Both the position numbers and the translations under genes were made by a program. Shown one piece after another: positions 1-8,253 of a stretch of DNA of 64,000 nt. The DNA is taken from NCBI GenBank assembly GCA_034190545.1, contig JAXIOF010000001.1, positions 1 through 64,000 of the forward strand. Direction: 5' to 3'. How positions within the stretch are numbered: the stretch's first letter is position 1; each line of letters opens with the position of its first letter. The stretch comes from Candidatus Afararchaeum irisae. GTDB lineage: Archaea; Halobacteriota; Halobacteria; Halobacteriales; Afararchaeaceae. Under the pieces are notes generated by a model, which worked only from the letters and a program-made list of their open reading frames with translations, was not told the DNA's origin and ran no database searches.

Positions 1-17
1 CACCGACGATTGGTTCG

Positions 18-29
18 AAAAAATATTAA
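18..29 (-). terminator. Possible oligo-T terminator after nrdJ
   Basis: On the minus strand, about 60 bases beyond the nrdJ stop, there is a run of six T preceded by AT-rich sequence (A6 at 18-23 on the plus strand). Archaeal termination often occurs at such oligo-T tracts. No hairpin is evident, so this is only a plausible site. Confidence 0.3.
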
Positions 30-86
30 GTACTGACTTCTACACATGAGCGAATCTAATTTTTCTTTCTCACACTCTTCTTTATT

Positions 87-1826
87 CTACTCGGTTCGTA
101 CCCATTCGCACTCGGTTCCACACTCTTCCTTGAGGGGACTCTCACCGAGAACCTGCTGTCTCTTCGAGCCGGTTCTGAAGACTGTGACCCCCTTCACTCC
201 GAGTTCGCGCGCCTTGACGAATATTTCCTTTACGTCCCTGACAGTCGCCGACTCGGGGAGATTCACCGTCTTGCTCACTGCGTTGTCGACGTTCTCCTGA
301 AAAGCCGCCTGGATCTCGATGTGTCTCTCTGGGGGTACGTCGTGTGCCGTCTCGAAGAGTCTCTTGACATCGTCGGGTATCTCTTCTATGTCTTGTATAG
401 TCGCTCGTCCCTCAACCTTCTCTATCAGATCTTCAGAGTAGAAACCGCGTCTCTTCGCGGTCTCGATGAACCTGTCGTTAACCACTTCGAGACCTCCCAT
501 GACGTTTTTCTCATACGCGACGTTGTATATCGGCTCTATGCTCGCCGAAGATCCCGCTATTAGGGATATACTTCCCGTGGGGGCTATAGTCGTAGTCGTG
601 AGGTTCCTTACCTCGGTCTCGATCGTGGACTCCTCCCAGTTGGGAAAGACACCTCTCTCATCTGCAAGGTTCTCGGAGGCGTCCCATGCCTTCTCGCTCA
701 CGAACTCCATGAGTCTCCTCCCGAACTCGACGGCTTCGTCGGAGTCATAGGATATCCCGAGGTCGACGAGAGCGTCGTGGAACCCCATCACACCGAGACC
801 CAGTCTCCTGTTTCTCTCGACGGCGTCGCGTATTTCTTCGACGGGGAACTCCGACATCTCTATACAGTCGTCAAGAAACCTCACTCCGAGACGTACAGTC
901 TCTTCGAGATTTTCCCAGTCAATCCCGTCGCCGTCCGTCATATGTGAGAGGTTTACCGATCCGAGGACACACGCCTCGTACGGAAGCTCGGGAACCTCGC
1001 CGCACGGGTTGGTCGCCTTTATCTCTCCTATCTCACGTATCGGGTTGTCGTCGTTTACCGTGTCGAGGAAGAGAACTCCGGGATCGCCCGTCTCCCACGC
1101 CACTTCGGCTATCAGATCGAGTATATCCTCGGGGTCTTCAGAATCTACCTTTTCGCCGTTGCGCGGATTTATGAGGGGGTACTCGTCGCCCTCTTGGTAG
1201 GCTTCCCAGAAATCCTCGTCGGTCGCAACTGAGATGTTGAAATTCCTGAGAGACTCGGGGTCTCTCTTCTCAGATATGAAGCTCCGTATGTCGGGGTGAT
1301 CGTAGTCGAGAACTCCCATGTTAGCGCCTCTCCGTCGTCCGCCCTGCTTGATCTGTTCGGTCGCGGCATCGAATATCTTCATGAAGCTCACAGGACCGCT
1401 TGCGACTCCTCCCGTCTTCTTGACGACATCACCCTCGGGACGTATCTCTGAGAAAGAGAAACCCGTTCCTCCGCCGCTCTGGTGGACGAGAGCGGTCTGT
1501 TTGACGGCTTCGAATATCGACTCGATCGAGTCCTCGACGGGGAGAACGAAACACGCCGCTAACTGCTGGAGTTGGGTTCCGGCGTTCATCAGAGTCGGCG
1601 AATTAGGGAGAAAGTCGAGACTTGATATCGCCTCGTAGAACTCTTCCTTGACCTTCTCTCTATCTCGCCCGCCGTACTTCTTCTCCGCCTTCGAGACATT
1701 AGATGCGACGCGTCCGAACATCTCGTCGGGAGTCTCGACTACCTCCCCTTTCTCGTCCTGTCTCAGATACCTCTTCCTCAGAACAGTCTCGGCGACTTCG
1801 TCGAGTTCGGACTCGGGCTCCGCCAT
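87..1826 (-). CDS. nrdJ: Adenosylcobalamin-dependent ribonucleotide reductase (class II)
   Basis: Reduces ribonucleotides to deoxyribonucleotides using a B12-generated thiyl radical. The 579-residue protein shows the reductase core: NSPTLMNAG near residues 75-83, first redox cysteine C92 in AACFVLPVEDS, a GGGTGFSFS glycine loop, the radical cysteine C275 in NPCGE, CVLGSVNLS, and APTGSIS in the barrel. A C-terminal cysteine pair (EECGTEC) fits the re-reduction tail. There is no N-terminal ATP-cone, so overall activity is probably not dATP-controlled through one. I start at the ATG at 1826 (MAEPESEL) rather than the GTG-like codon eight residues earlier, because a TATA-like element lies about 25-30 bases upstream. 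It lies downstream of gatE on the same strand but probably has its own promoter. Confidence 0.9.
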   Translation of the reverse strand: MAEPESELDEVAETVLRKRYLRQDEKGEVVETPDEMFGRVASNVSKAEKKYGGRDREKVKEEFYEAISSLDFLPNSPTLMNAGTQLQQLAACFVLPVEDSIESIFEAVKQTALVHQSGGGTGFSFSEIRPEGDVVKKTGGVASGPVSFMKIFDAATEQIKQGGRRRGANMGVLDYDHPDIRSFISEKRDPESLRNFNISVATDEDFWEAYQEGDEYPLINPRNGEKVDSEDPEDILDLIAEVAWETGDPGVLFLDTVNDDNPIREIGEIKATNPCGEVPELPYEACVLGSVNLSHMTDGDGIDWENLEETVRLGVRFLDDCIEMSEFPVEEIRDAVERNRRLGLGVMGFHDALVDLGISYDSDEAVEFGRRLMEFVSEKAWDASENLADERGVFPNWEESTIETEVRNLTTTTIAPTGSISLIAGSSASIEPIYNVAYEKNVMGGLEVVNDRFIETAKRRGFYSEDLIEKVEGRATIQDIEEIPDDVKRLFETAHDVPPERHIEIQAAFQENVDNAVSKTVNLPESATVRDVKEIFVKARELGVKGVTVFRTGSKRQQVLGESPLKEECGTECEWVRTE

Positions 1827-1850
1827 AGCCGTCGTATAAAAGACGCCCAC

Positions 1851-1858
1851 GTATAACT
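1851..1858 (-). promoter_or_regulatory. TATA-like box for nrdJ
   Basis: On the minus strand TTATAC lies 25-32 bases before the ATG at 1826, in the 49-base gap after gatE. The spacing matches a leaderless archaeal promoter. Confidence 0.4.
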
Positions 1859-1875
1859 CTACCGCGCCTCTCCCT

Positions 1876-3756
1876 CTAACCGTTCACTGCTTGACCGAGC
1901 TTTTCCTGTAGAACGTCCGAGACTAGCTCTCCGTCCGCCTTACCTCTCATCTCTTCCATTACGACACCCATCAGGGCACCGAATGCACCCATGCCCTGTT
2001 CGTCTATGAGACCCTGTTTCTCGTCTATGACGTCCTCTACGACCTCTTCGACCTCGCCACGTCCCGCGCTTCTCAGACCGAGTTCGTCGACGAGCGTGTC
2101 TGTCCCTTTCTCGGTCTCAGCGAGTCCCGTCAGAAGCTCGGGGACCCCCTCCTTAGCTATCTCGTCTTCGACGACGAGCTCGAAGACAGAGAGTATCTCG
2201 TCGTCGGTGATCTCCTCGACGGGGACGCCTTCTCTCCTGAGTTCGACGAGGTCGCTTTCGAGCGTCTGTGCCACGAGGGACGGGTCGGCTCCCATCTCGA
2301 CCCCCTTCTCGAAGAGAGGCATGTTACGTCCGAATGCGACCTGCTCGGCGAGGTTCGAGTCGAGACCGTACTCCTCCTCGTACCTCTCGGCTCTCTGGGT
2401 CAGAAGCTCGGGCTCCTCGACCTCGACGTCGCCGAGGTCGACCGAAAAGACGTCGGTTTCGGGGTACATCCTCGCCGCTCCCGGGAGAGGACGCAGGTAG
2501 CTCGAAGTTCCGTCCTGGTTGGCATCGCGCGTCTCCTCGGGGACTCCCTCAAGCGCCTCCTCCGCACGTTCCTTCGCCGCCTCTATCGCTCTCTCGGCGA
2601 CCTCGGGCGAGTTGGCGACTATCGCGACTGCGTCGTCTTCGCCTGCTTCGACTTCGTCCCTCAGCCTCCCGATCTCGTCCTCGGTGATCCCGTACCCGGG
2701 AAGCTCGTCGGTGTGGAATATGCCTCCCGCTCCTCTCTTCTTCGCTCTGTCACTCATCTCGGTTCCGAGTCTCCTGTCGTCCTGTATCTCTCTTCCCACG
2801 ACGCCGTCGAATCCTCTCAGGACGACTCCCATGACACGTCCGCCCGAGTCGAGCGCGCTTCTCAGGACTCCCGACTCTGTACCGTCGAAGACGTCTGTGA
2901 CGTCGTATATATCTCCGACTTCTGCCTCGTTTTCGACGAGTTTGTCACGTATTTCGAGGAGGCTCTTCTGTCTCCTCGCCTCTTTCTCGACTATCTCGCC
3001 TATCATGTCGAGTTCCTGGACGCCCTTTATCTCGATACGCGCGCCCTCGTCTATCGATATGTTGATATCCTGACGTACAGTCCCGAGTCCTCTCTTGACC
3101 TTACCCGTTGACCTCAGAAGCATGCCTATCCTCTCTGCCGCTTCCTGTGCCTGCTGAGGCGTCCGTATGTCGGGCTCGGTTCCTATCTCGACGAGCGGAA
3201 TCCCAAGTCTGTCGAGTGAGAAGACGACCTCGCCGTCGGTCTCCTCTACTCTCTGTGCCGACTCCTCTTCGAGACACAGGTCGGCGACACGCACATCTCC
3301 CTCCGAGGTCTCGATCTCGCCGCCGTGTGCGACCATAGACGACCTCTGGAATCCGGTCGTGTTAGAGCCGTCTATGACTATCTTTCTCATGACGTGTGCC
3401 TGATCGATCCTTCTCATCCCCATGAGTTCGGCTATCTCAAGAGCGGTTTCGAGAGCCTCGTCGTCGATCTCCTTCGGGGGCTCGTCGTCCTCCTCTACGA
3501 GACACGTCGTGTCGTAAGCCTTGTACCGGAAGACGCGGTCGAGTATGCTCTCTTCGAGCGCTGCCTCGTCGATCTCTCCGAGTTCGCTCCTCGCGGGATG
3601 GAGGTAACGTTCGAACTCCCTCTCGGCTTCGTCGACCTCTCTCAGACTCGTGGGACAGTTACAGAAGAGCTTCGTCTCGGTGTCGAGCTGCTGGTGTATC
3701 TCTAGCCCCGCCTTGAGACCGAGGTCGGAGTAGTCGAGATCCGCGTTCGTGCTCAT
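1876..3756 (-). CDS. gatE: Glu-tRNA(Gln) amidotransferase subunit E
   Basis: Archaeal-specific GatDE subunit that binds misacylated Glu-tRNA(Gln) and phosphorylates and transamidates it to Gln-tRNA(Gln), with ammonia supplied by GatD (not in this window). At 626 residues it has the usual GatE length. Visible features are the GLEIHQQLDT start, a cradle with EIGTEPDIRTPQQA and GLGTVRQDINIS, a central AspRS-like insertion (GAGGIFHTDELPGYGI) and a YqeY-like tail ending in MGAFGALMGVVM. The insertion separates GatE from bacterial GatB. The start at 3756 is the natural N-terminus and is preceded by a TATA-like box. Presence of GatE implies that GlnRS is absent and the indirect route is used. Confidence 0.95.
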   Translation of the reverse strand: MSTNADLDYSDLGLKAGLEIHQQLDTETKLFCNCPTSLREVDEAEREFERYLHPARSELGEIDEAALEESILDRVFRYKAYDTTCLVEEDDEPPKEIDDEALETALEIAELMGMRRIDQAHVMRKIVIDGSNTTGFQRSSMVAHGGEIETSEGDVRVADLCLEEESAQRVEETDGEVVFSLDRLGIPLVEIGTEPDIRTPQQAQEAAERIGMLLRSTGKVKRGLGTVRQDINISIDEGARIEIKGVQELDMIGEIVEKEARRQKSLLEIRDKLVENEAEVGDIYDVTDVFDGTESGVLRSALDSGGRVMGVVLRGFDGVVGREIQDDRRLGTEMSDRAKKRGAGGIFHTDELPGYGITEDEIGRLRDEVEAGEDDAVAIVANSPEVAERAIEAAKERAEEALEGVPEETRDANQDGTSSYLRPLPGAARMYPETDVFSVDLGDVEVEEPELLTQRAERYEEEYGLDSNLAEQVAFGRNMPLFEKGVEMGADPSLVAQTLESDLVELRREGVPVEEITDDEILSVFELVVEDEIAKEGVPELLTGLAETEKGTDTLVDELGLRSAGRGEVEEVVEDVIDEKQGLIDEQGMGAFGALMGVVMEEMRGKADGELVSDVLQEKLGQAVNG

Positions 3757-3778
3757 ACAGTTTGGTCGAACGCAGGGA

Positions 3779-3786
3779 GTTTAAGA
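3779..3786 (-). promoter_or_regulatory. TATA-like box for gatE
   Basis: Minus-strand CTTAAACT sits 23-30 bases upstream of the gatE ATG, consistent with a leaderless transcript. Confidence 0.4.
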
Positions 3787-3802
3787 GTAACGTAAACCGG
3801 GC

Positions 3803-4852
3803 TTAAGAGTCGGCGTATCTCTCGAAGACGTACTCTTCGGGTTTTCCTCTCAGGACGTATACTCCGTACCCCGTGTCTTCGAGAACCTCGGCGACCTCTC
3901 TCTGGCGTTTCGACATACGGCTGTCGCCGTACTTGACCTCGACGAAACACGGCTCCTCGGGTCTCCAGTCAGACTCCTCGGTCTCCTCGTCCCAGTCGTC
4001 GATCCTTGACTGAGAACCCTCGACGTAAAAATCAGGGATGCCGCTCACGTCTCCGAAGACGTGTTCGAGCCTGCGTCTCACGTCTCCGAGTCGTGCTTCT
4101 CTCAGAGCCTCACGTCCACGGAGACAGTCGACTCTCCTCTCGGCGCACAGATCCGAGAAGAACTCCTCGAATCCGCGTCCCTTCTTCTGGTTCTCGACTG
4201 ATAATCTTGTCCTATCGGCGAGTGAGTCGCGGTACTTCTCACGGACGTGTCTCCAGACATCGGCTTCGAGTCCGCGTGTTACTCGGTGTCGGTGTAGAAC
4301 CGGGTATCTCTCGCTGAGAAGAGCTTCGACGTCTTCCCGTCTCTCGATCTCTGTCAGATCAGCGTCCACGAAGATGTCTTCGAGTAGGTCATCCCTGATC
4401 CTCTCGCGAGTCTCCTCGGAGACGAATGAGCCGAAGTCGACGACCGACGACGGAGTGGCGAACCTGCGTATCTCCCAGACCTCAGACCCCGACGCTCGTA
4501 CGACTTCGCGGAGGTAGTAATCTGAGAGAACCTCGTCATCCTCGAAGGCTTCGACGACGCTGAAATCGCTCGTATCGGTGACATACTCATCCACTGCTGT
4601 CCCGAGTATCTCCGAGGTCATCGACTCGACATCCTCGGCTGTCGTGCCTCCCACGACTATCCTCCCGTCGTCGAGGCTCAGACACGCGATGTGACCCACT
4701 CTGCCGACCTCGTCTACGTAACAGCCGAAGCAGTAGGTCTCGGCGTCGTCTCTCGAAGGCGTTAATCCGTTCTCGACGAAGAGGTCGGTCTCCAGAGAGC
4801 CCGTCTCGCCACAGACACGGCACCGTGATCTCGACCAGCCGAAGTAAGCCAT
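3803..4852 (-). CDS. Zinc-ribbon protein with VRR-NUC-like nuclease domain
   Basis: I do not know a named family for the whole 349-residue protein. The N-terminus carries a four-cysteine zinc ribbon (C11, C14, C41, C44). The middle is acidic and helical without a recognisable motif. The C-terminal 120 residues look like a PD-(D/E)XK nuclease of VRR-NUC type: GIPDF at 271-275 supplies the acidic residue D274, FVEVK at 303-307 supplies E305 and K307, and SKRQ follows at 314-317. That order and spacing match the VRR-NUC pattern of ExD-like, ExK and SxxQ. A role in DNA repair or flap/junction cleavage is inference. It starts 4 bases after the upstream TSUP gene stops, so the two are probably co-transcribed. 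Confidence 0.6.
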   Translation of the reverse strand: MAYFGWSRSRCRVCGETGSLETDLFVENGLTPSRDDAETYCFGCYVDEVGRVGHIACLSLDDGRIVVGGTTAEDVESMTSEILGTAVDEYVTDTSDFSVVEAFEDDEVLSDYYLREVVRASGSEVWEIRRFATPSSVVDFGSFVSEETRERIRDDLLEDIFVDADLTEIERREDVEALLSERYPVLHRHRVTRGLEADVWRHVREKYRDSLADRTRLSVENQKKGRGFEEFFSDLCAERRVDCLRGREALREARLGDVRRRLEHVFGDVSGIPDFYVEGSQSRIDDWDEETEESDWRPEEPCFVEVKYGDSRMSKRQREVAEVLEDTGYGVYVLRGKPEEYVFERYADS

Positions 4853-4856
4853 TGTA

Positions 4857-5621
4857 TTATGATAGACCTCTCGTTACCATTCTCACTCCTATGAACAGTA
4901 GAAGGACTCCGAATCCTCTCTTCAGGCTCTCGTCTGGGACGTACGCCGAGACGTGGGGTCCGACGCCCGCTCCCACGGTTATGCCGGCTATCAGGGGAAG
5001 CGCGAGTTCGGGTATGAGGTTGCCCTGACCGTACTGTTTGTACGACGCCACGACCGCACTCGGGAACATGGCGAAGAGCGATGTCGCTACTGCGCGCGTG
5101 ATTGTGAGTCCTAGTAGCATCGTGAGTACGGGAACCATGAGGGAGCCGCCGCCGATACCGAAGAGACCCGACGAGAAGCCGACGACCCCTCCGAAGACAA
5201 AGACAAGTATACTACCATACCGTCCCTCAACGTCGACGGTCGCTGAGACGTCGGAGTCGAGTGCCATCTTGATCCCGGGGTAGAACATGAAGACGCCGAA
5301 CGACGTCGCTAAGACCGACTCGGGGAGTACGTCGCTCGCAACTGCGCCCGCATAGCCGCCGACGACTGTCATCGGAGCGATCAGGAGACCGAGACGTAGG
5401 TCGACCGCGCCGTTTCTGAGGTAGCCGACGCTCGAAGAAAGCGACGTGAAGGCGACCGCCGATATGCTCGTCCCGACCGCGAACTTCGTCTCCGAGACGA
5501 AGCCCCCGAGTACGAGAAGGGGCACCATCAGACCCCCTCCTCCAATTCCGAGAAGGCTCGAAAATACGCCTATGAAGAAAGCCGCGACGAAGAGCGAGAC
5601 TGTTTCGGCGAAGACGACCAT
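4857..5621 (-). CDS. TSUP (TauE/SafE) family membrane permease
   Basis: A 254-residue polytopic protein with about eight hydrophobic segments in two related halves. Each half begins with a glycine-rich GIGGGGLMVPLL / GIGGGSLMVPVL repeat, which is the hallmark of the TSUP family that exports or imports sulfite, sulfonates or related anions. The substrate cannot be read from the sequence. It is first in a two-gene minus-strand unit with the VRR-NUC-like gene, and is divergent from the MBL hydrolase gene with a 54-base gap. Confidence 0.85.
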   Translation of the reverse strand: MVVFAETVSLFVAAFFIGVFSSLLGIGGGGLMVPLLVLGGFVSETKFAVGTSISAVAFTSLSSSVGYLRNGAVDLRLGLLIAPMTVVGGYAGAVASDVLPESVLATSFGVFMFYPGIKMALDSDVSATVDVEGRYGSILVFVFGGVVGFSSGLFGIGGGSLMVPVLTMLLGLTITRAVATSLFAMFPSAVVASYKQYGQGNLIPELALPLIAGITVGAGVGPHVSAYVPDESLKRGFGVLLLFIGVRMVTRGLS

Positions 5622-5675
5622 GCTGTCTAATTGTAATTGCGTTGGAGTAAAGTCAGTCTTTTCGGAAGTAGACGT

Positions 5676-6251
5676 ATGGAGATCACTAATCTCACACGAG
5701 ACTCAGAAGCCTTCACCTCGAACGTCTTCTTAGTCGAGGGCGACACGAACGTCTTGGTCGATGTCGGTACCGTCCCCGGTATAATAGACGAAGTACGTGA
5801 AGCCGGGGGTATCGACGCAGTAGTTCTGACCCACTCACACCGCGACCACGTCGAACTCCTCCCGCGCGTCAAGCAAGAGTTCGATGTCGATGTCTGGGGC
5901 TACGACGGTTCGTTCGAGGCAACTGACCACGAGATCGACGACGGCGACACCGTCGAGATAGGCGACGAGACCTTCGAGGTTCTCTTCACTCCGGGTCACA
6001 AGACCGACCACGTCTGTCTCGTAGGTGAGACTGTCGTCTTCGCGGGCGACCTGATCTTCGACGGCGGCGCGTTCGGCAGGACGGACTTAGAGGAGGGGAA
6101 CCGTGAGGCACTCATCGAGAGCATACAGAGGCTTCTTGAAGTGGTGGAGGACAAAGATGTGGAAGTCATCTACACGGGGCACGGCTCGGCGATACGCGGC
6201 GACGTCGAGGGCGCGGTACGTATGTCTCTCGAAAACGCGCGTCAGCTTTAG
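5676..6251 (+). CDS. MBL-fold metallo-hydrolase
   Basis: A 191-residue metallo-beta-lactamase-fold hydrolase of the small glyoxalase-II-like type. Zinc-binding motif HSHRDH is at residues 53-58, followed by PGHKTDHV, GDLIFDGGAFGRTDL and a final TGHGS, which are the five conserved MBL motifs in order. Substrate unknown; glyoxalase II-like thioesterase or persulfide dioxygenase are possible. I prefer the internal ATG at 5676 (MEITNLT), the conserved start of such proteins, over an upstream ATG at 5637. It converges with the SAMP/MoaD gene, with one base between the stops. Confidence 0.85.
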   Translation: MEITNLTRDSEAFTSNVFLVEGDTNVLVDVGTVPGIIDEVREAGGIDAVVLTHSHRDHVELLPRVKQEFDVDVWGYDGSFEATDHEIDDGDTVEIGDETFEVLFTPGHKTDHVCLVGETVVFAGDLIFDGGAFGRTDLEEGNREALIESIQRLLEVVEDKDVEVIYTGHGSAIRGDVEGAVRMSLENARQL

Positions 6252-6252
6252 T

Positions 6253-6519
6253 CTAACCGCCGCTCGCAGCAGGAATTATACGTATCTCGTCGTCTTCTTC
6301 TAGGCTTGTCTCGATCCCCGCGAGGTTCCTTATGTCCTCGCCGTTGACATAGACGTTTATGTACTCCTTGACGTCGCCGTCGTCCATGACCTTCTCCTCT
6401 ATCTCGGGACCGTGTTCCTCGGTATAGGCGTCTATCGCTTCCTCGACTGTGTCACCCTCTACCTCTACCTTCTTCGATCCCTCGTTCGTGAGAACCGCTG
6501 GAATGTTTATTACTGGCAT
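6253..6519 (-). CDS. Ubiquitin-like small archaeal modifier / MoaD-ThiS family protein
   Basis: An 88-residue acidic beta-grasp protein ending in SGG. The C-terminal diglycine is what SAMP, MoaD and ThiS proteins need for adenylation by an E1-like UbaA and then thiocarboxylate or isopeptide formation. EDDEIRIIPAASGG is the typical final strand and tail (family pattern: D-E-hydrophobic-x-hydrophobic-P-x-x-x-G-G). It may act as a protein modifier, a sulfur carrier for molybdopterin or tRNA, or both. The gene 31 bases upstream on the same strand encodes a JAMM metalloprotease of desampylase type, which strengthens the SAMP reading. No UbaA is in the window. Confidence 0.8.
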   Translation of the reverse strand: MPVINIPAVLTNEGSKKVEVEGDTVEEAIDAYTEEHGPEIEEKVMDDGDVKEYINVYVNGEDIRNLAGIETSLEEDDEIRIIPAASGG

Positions 6520-6550
6520 TGTCTTAATTAGGGAAGTTTTGTGTCAAAAG

Positions 6551-7030
6551 CTAATCGGTACTCGTCTCCCGGCTGTCACCGTCGACCTCTATCTCCTCTC
6601 TCTCGAACTCGTCTCCCGTCCAGATCCAGGAGCCTACCTTGGGTTCGTCGTCACCGAGTGAGACTATGACATACGAGTGTCCCGTCCACGTAGCCCTATC
6701 GGCGTCAGTCTCACTCGTCCTGAATGGACCCTCGGGATGTGAGTGGTAGAATCCGACTACGTCGAGACCCTCGTCCTCTATAGCCTCGACTATCTCGAAC
6801 TGTTCCTGGGGATCTATGAGGTAGTTCGTCTCGGGAGTCTCGCTGACGTTCTCGCAGTCGTAGATCTTCTCGACTGTCGCCTCTTTTTCACCCCTCTCAC
6901 CCGCGAGCACGCCACAGATCTCGTAGGGCTTGCCATCCTTCGCGTGGTCTATTATCTCGTCGTAGTCGTCGACGTCGAACTCTATCATCACTCCGTGGTA
7001 CGTCGCCTCGCGCCTAATATATTCCGGCAC
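6551..7030 (-). CDS. JAMM/MPN+ metalloprotease (desampylase-like)
   Basis: A 159-residue single-domain JAMM protease. The full zinc signature is intact: E37 in YEICGVL, H96 and H98 in HSHP, then seven residues to S106 and D109 (SETD). Haloarchaeal relatives (HvJAMM1) remove ubiquitin-like SAMP proteins from targets. The next gene on the same strand, 31 bases on, is a diglycine-ending ubiquitin-like protein, so modifier and hydrolase are probably one operon. Translation most likely starts at GTG 7030; an ATG 14 codons in (6988, MIEFDV) is possible. An acidic tail of about 15 residues follows the domain. Confidence 0.85.
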   Translation of the reverse strand: MPEYIRREATYHGVMIEFDVDDYDEIIDHAKDGKPYEICGVLAGERGEKEATVEKIYDCENVSETPETNYLIDPQEQFEIVEAIEDEGLDVVGFYHSHPEGPFRTSETDADRATWTGHSYVIVSLGDDEPKVGSWIWTGDEFEREEIEVDGDSRETSTD

Positions 7031-7049
7031 GTCTCCCGGTGTCCCATCA

Positions 7050-7058
7050 GTTTTAAGT
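7050..7058. promoter_or_regulatory. Shared TATA-like region between JAMM and HTH-CBS genes
   Basis: GTTTTAAGT in the 52-base divergent gap lies 25-33 bases before the plus-strand ATG at 7083 and 20-28 bases before the minus-strand GTG at 7030. The same AT-rich block could serve both promoters. Confidence 0.4.
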
Positions 7059-7082
7059 CTACGAATTACTATCGGTTATATA

Positions 7083-7709
7083 ATGGATCTTCCGACGCCC
7101 GAGAGACTCCGGGAAACGAGAAAGAGCCTCGGACTCACACAGGACGAACTCGCCGAGATGGCTGACGTCTCACAGCCTCTCATCGCACGTATCGAGAACG
7201 ACGATGTCGACCCGCGTTTCTCGACCCTGAGACGTATAATCGATGTCCTCGAATCCGTCGAGGAGGAACAGAACGTCAAGGGAGAGTCGGTCACGGCTGA
7301 GGATCTGATGACGACTGGTATAATCAGTGTCTCGCCCGACGACACAGTCAAGGAGGTCGTCGACACCTTACAGGAGACGGGCTACTCACAGCTACCCGTC
7401 ATAGAGGACGACGTCCCCGTCGGATCGGTAACCGACGCCCTGATAGCCCACGCTAGGTCGGAGATAGACGACCTCCCAGACGCAGAGGTCTCTGAGGTGA
7501 TGGACGAGTCTTTCCCGACCGTCTCACCCAACGTCGATGTTGACACACTCTCGTCTTTCCTCGACGGAGCGAGCGCAGTACTCGTCACCACTGAGGGCTG
7601 TGTCGAGGGAATAGTCACCGACGCCGACATAGCCGCTTACTTCGGACGTTCCGAGTCTGAGGACGAAGACGAGCACGGTGGAGACGGCGATGACAGGGAC
7701 GACGAGTAG
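7083..7709 (+). CDS. HTH (XRE) and tandem CBS-domain transcriptional regulator
   Basis: A 208-residue protein. Residues 6-60 form a Cro/C1-type helix-turn-helix (LRETRKSLGLTQDELAEMADVSQPLIARIE). Residues about 75-125 and 138-190 are two CBS domains (DLMTTGIISVSPDDTVKEV ... QLPVIEDDVPVGSVTD, and VMDESFPTVSPNVDVDTL ... GIVTDADI), forming one Bateman module. Such modules bind adenyl nucleotides and would let the DNA-binding head sense energy state; that is family knowledge, and the ligand here is unknown. Its end overlaps the following lipoprotein gene by about 20 bases. The tail is very acidic (DEDEHGGDGDDRDDE). Confidence 0.85.
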   Translation: MDLPTPERLRETRKSLGLTQDELAEMADVSQPLIARIENDDVDPRFSTLRRIIDVLESVEEEQNVKGESVTAEDLMTTGIISVSPDDTVKEVVDTLQETGYSQLPVIEDDVPVGSVTDALIAHARSEIDDLPDAEVSEVMDESFPTVSPNVDVDTLSSFLDGASAVLVTTEGCVEGIVTDADIAAYFGRSESEDEDEHGGDGDDRDDE

Positions 7710-8253
7710 GAGCCTCGTAGTAGTCTTAGCCCTCGCGCTCACGGTCGCCGGAGCCGGCTGTCTCTCGTCACCGGAGCCGTCTCCCGAGGAGACTGATACC
7801 GACGCTGACGCCGCCGACGCCGACGGAACTGCGAACTTCACAAATACGACGGATGGAGCCGAAGCCACTGCAGTCTTCACCCACGAAGGCGAGACCGTAG
7901 CCAGGCTCAGTCTCGAAGTCGCCGAGACTCCCGAGGAGAGAAGTAGGGGTCTGATGTACCGCGAGAGCCTCGAAGACCGAGGAGGGATGGTCTTCGTCTA
8001 CGCCGAAGAGGAGAGACGTTCCTTCTGGATGAAGAACACCTACATACCTCTCGACATGGTCTTCGTCGGCGAGGACGGCAGGGTCAACGCCGTGAGGCAC
8101 GCGTCTCCTCAGCCCAACGCTTCTGTCTCCGAACTCCGGAGGTACACGGGCGACGCCAAGTACGTCATAGAGACCAACAGGGGGTTTGCCAACGAGACGG
8201 GAGTCGGTGAGGGCACACGTGTCGAGATAGATCTCAGTCCAGAAGACGGCTGA
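7690..8253 (+). CDS. DUF192 lipoprotein
   Basis: A 187-residue secreted lipoprotein. The start at 7690 (MTGTTSRS) gives a short charged head, a hydrophobic core and a lipobox ending AGAGC, so Cys24 would be lipidated. After an acidic Asp/Glu/Thr linker comes a complete DUF192 domain (residues about 60-185) with RSRGLMYRE, GGMVFVY, FWMKNTYIPLDMVFV and a YVIETNRGFA end. DUF192 function is not established. The gene begins inside the 3' end of the HTH-CBS gene, suggesting translational coupling, and its last 20 bases overlap the convergent M20 gene. An in-frame ATG at 7678 is a less likely start. Confidence 0.85.
   Translation: MTGTTSRSLVVVLALALTVAGAGCLSSPEPSPEETDTDADAADADGTANFTNTTDGAEATAVFTHEGETVARLSLEVAETPEERSRGLMYRESLEDRGGMVFVYAEEERRSFWMKNTYIPLDMVFVGEDGRVNAVRHASPQPNASVSELRRYTGDAKYVIETNRGFANETGVGEGTRVEIDLSPEDG

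Noticed and set aside
46-300. 84-codon plus-strand ORF at the window start
   Set aside because: Antisense to the C-terminus of nrdJ, Ser/Phe-rich and without a family; a shadow of the real gene.
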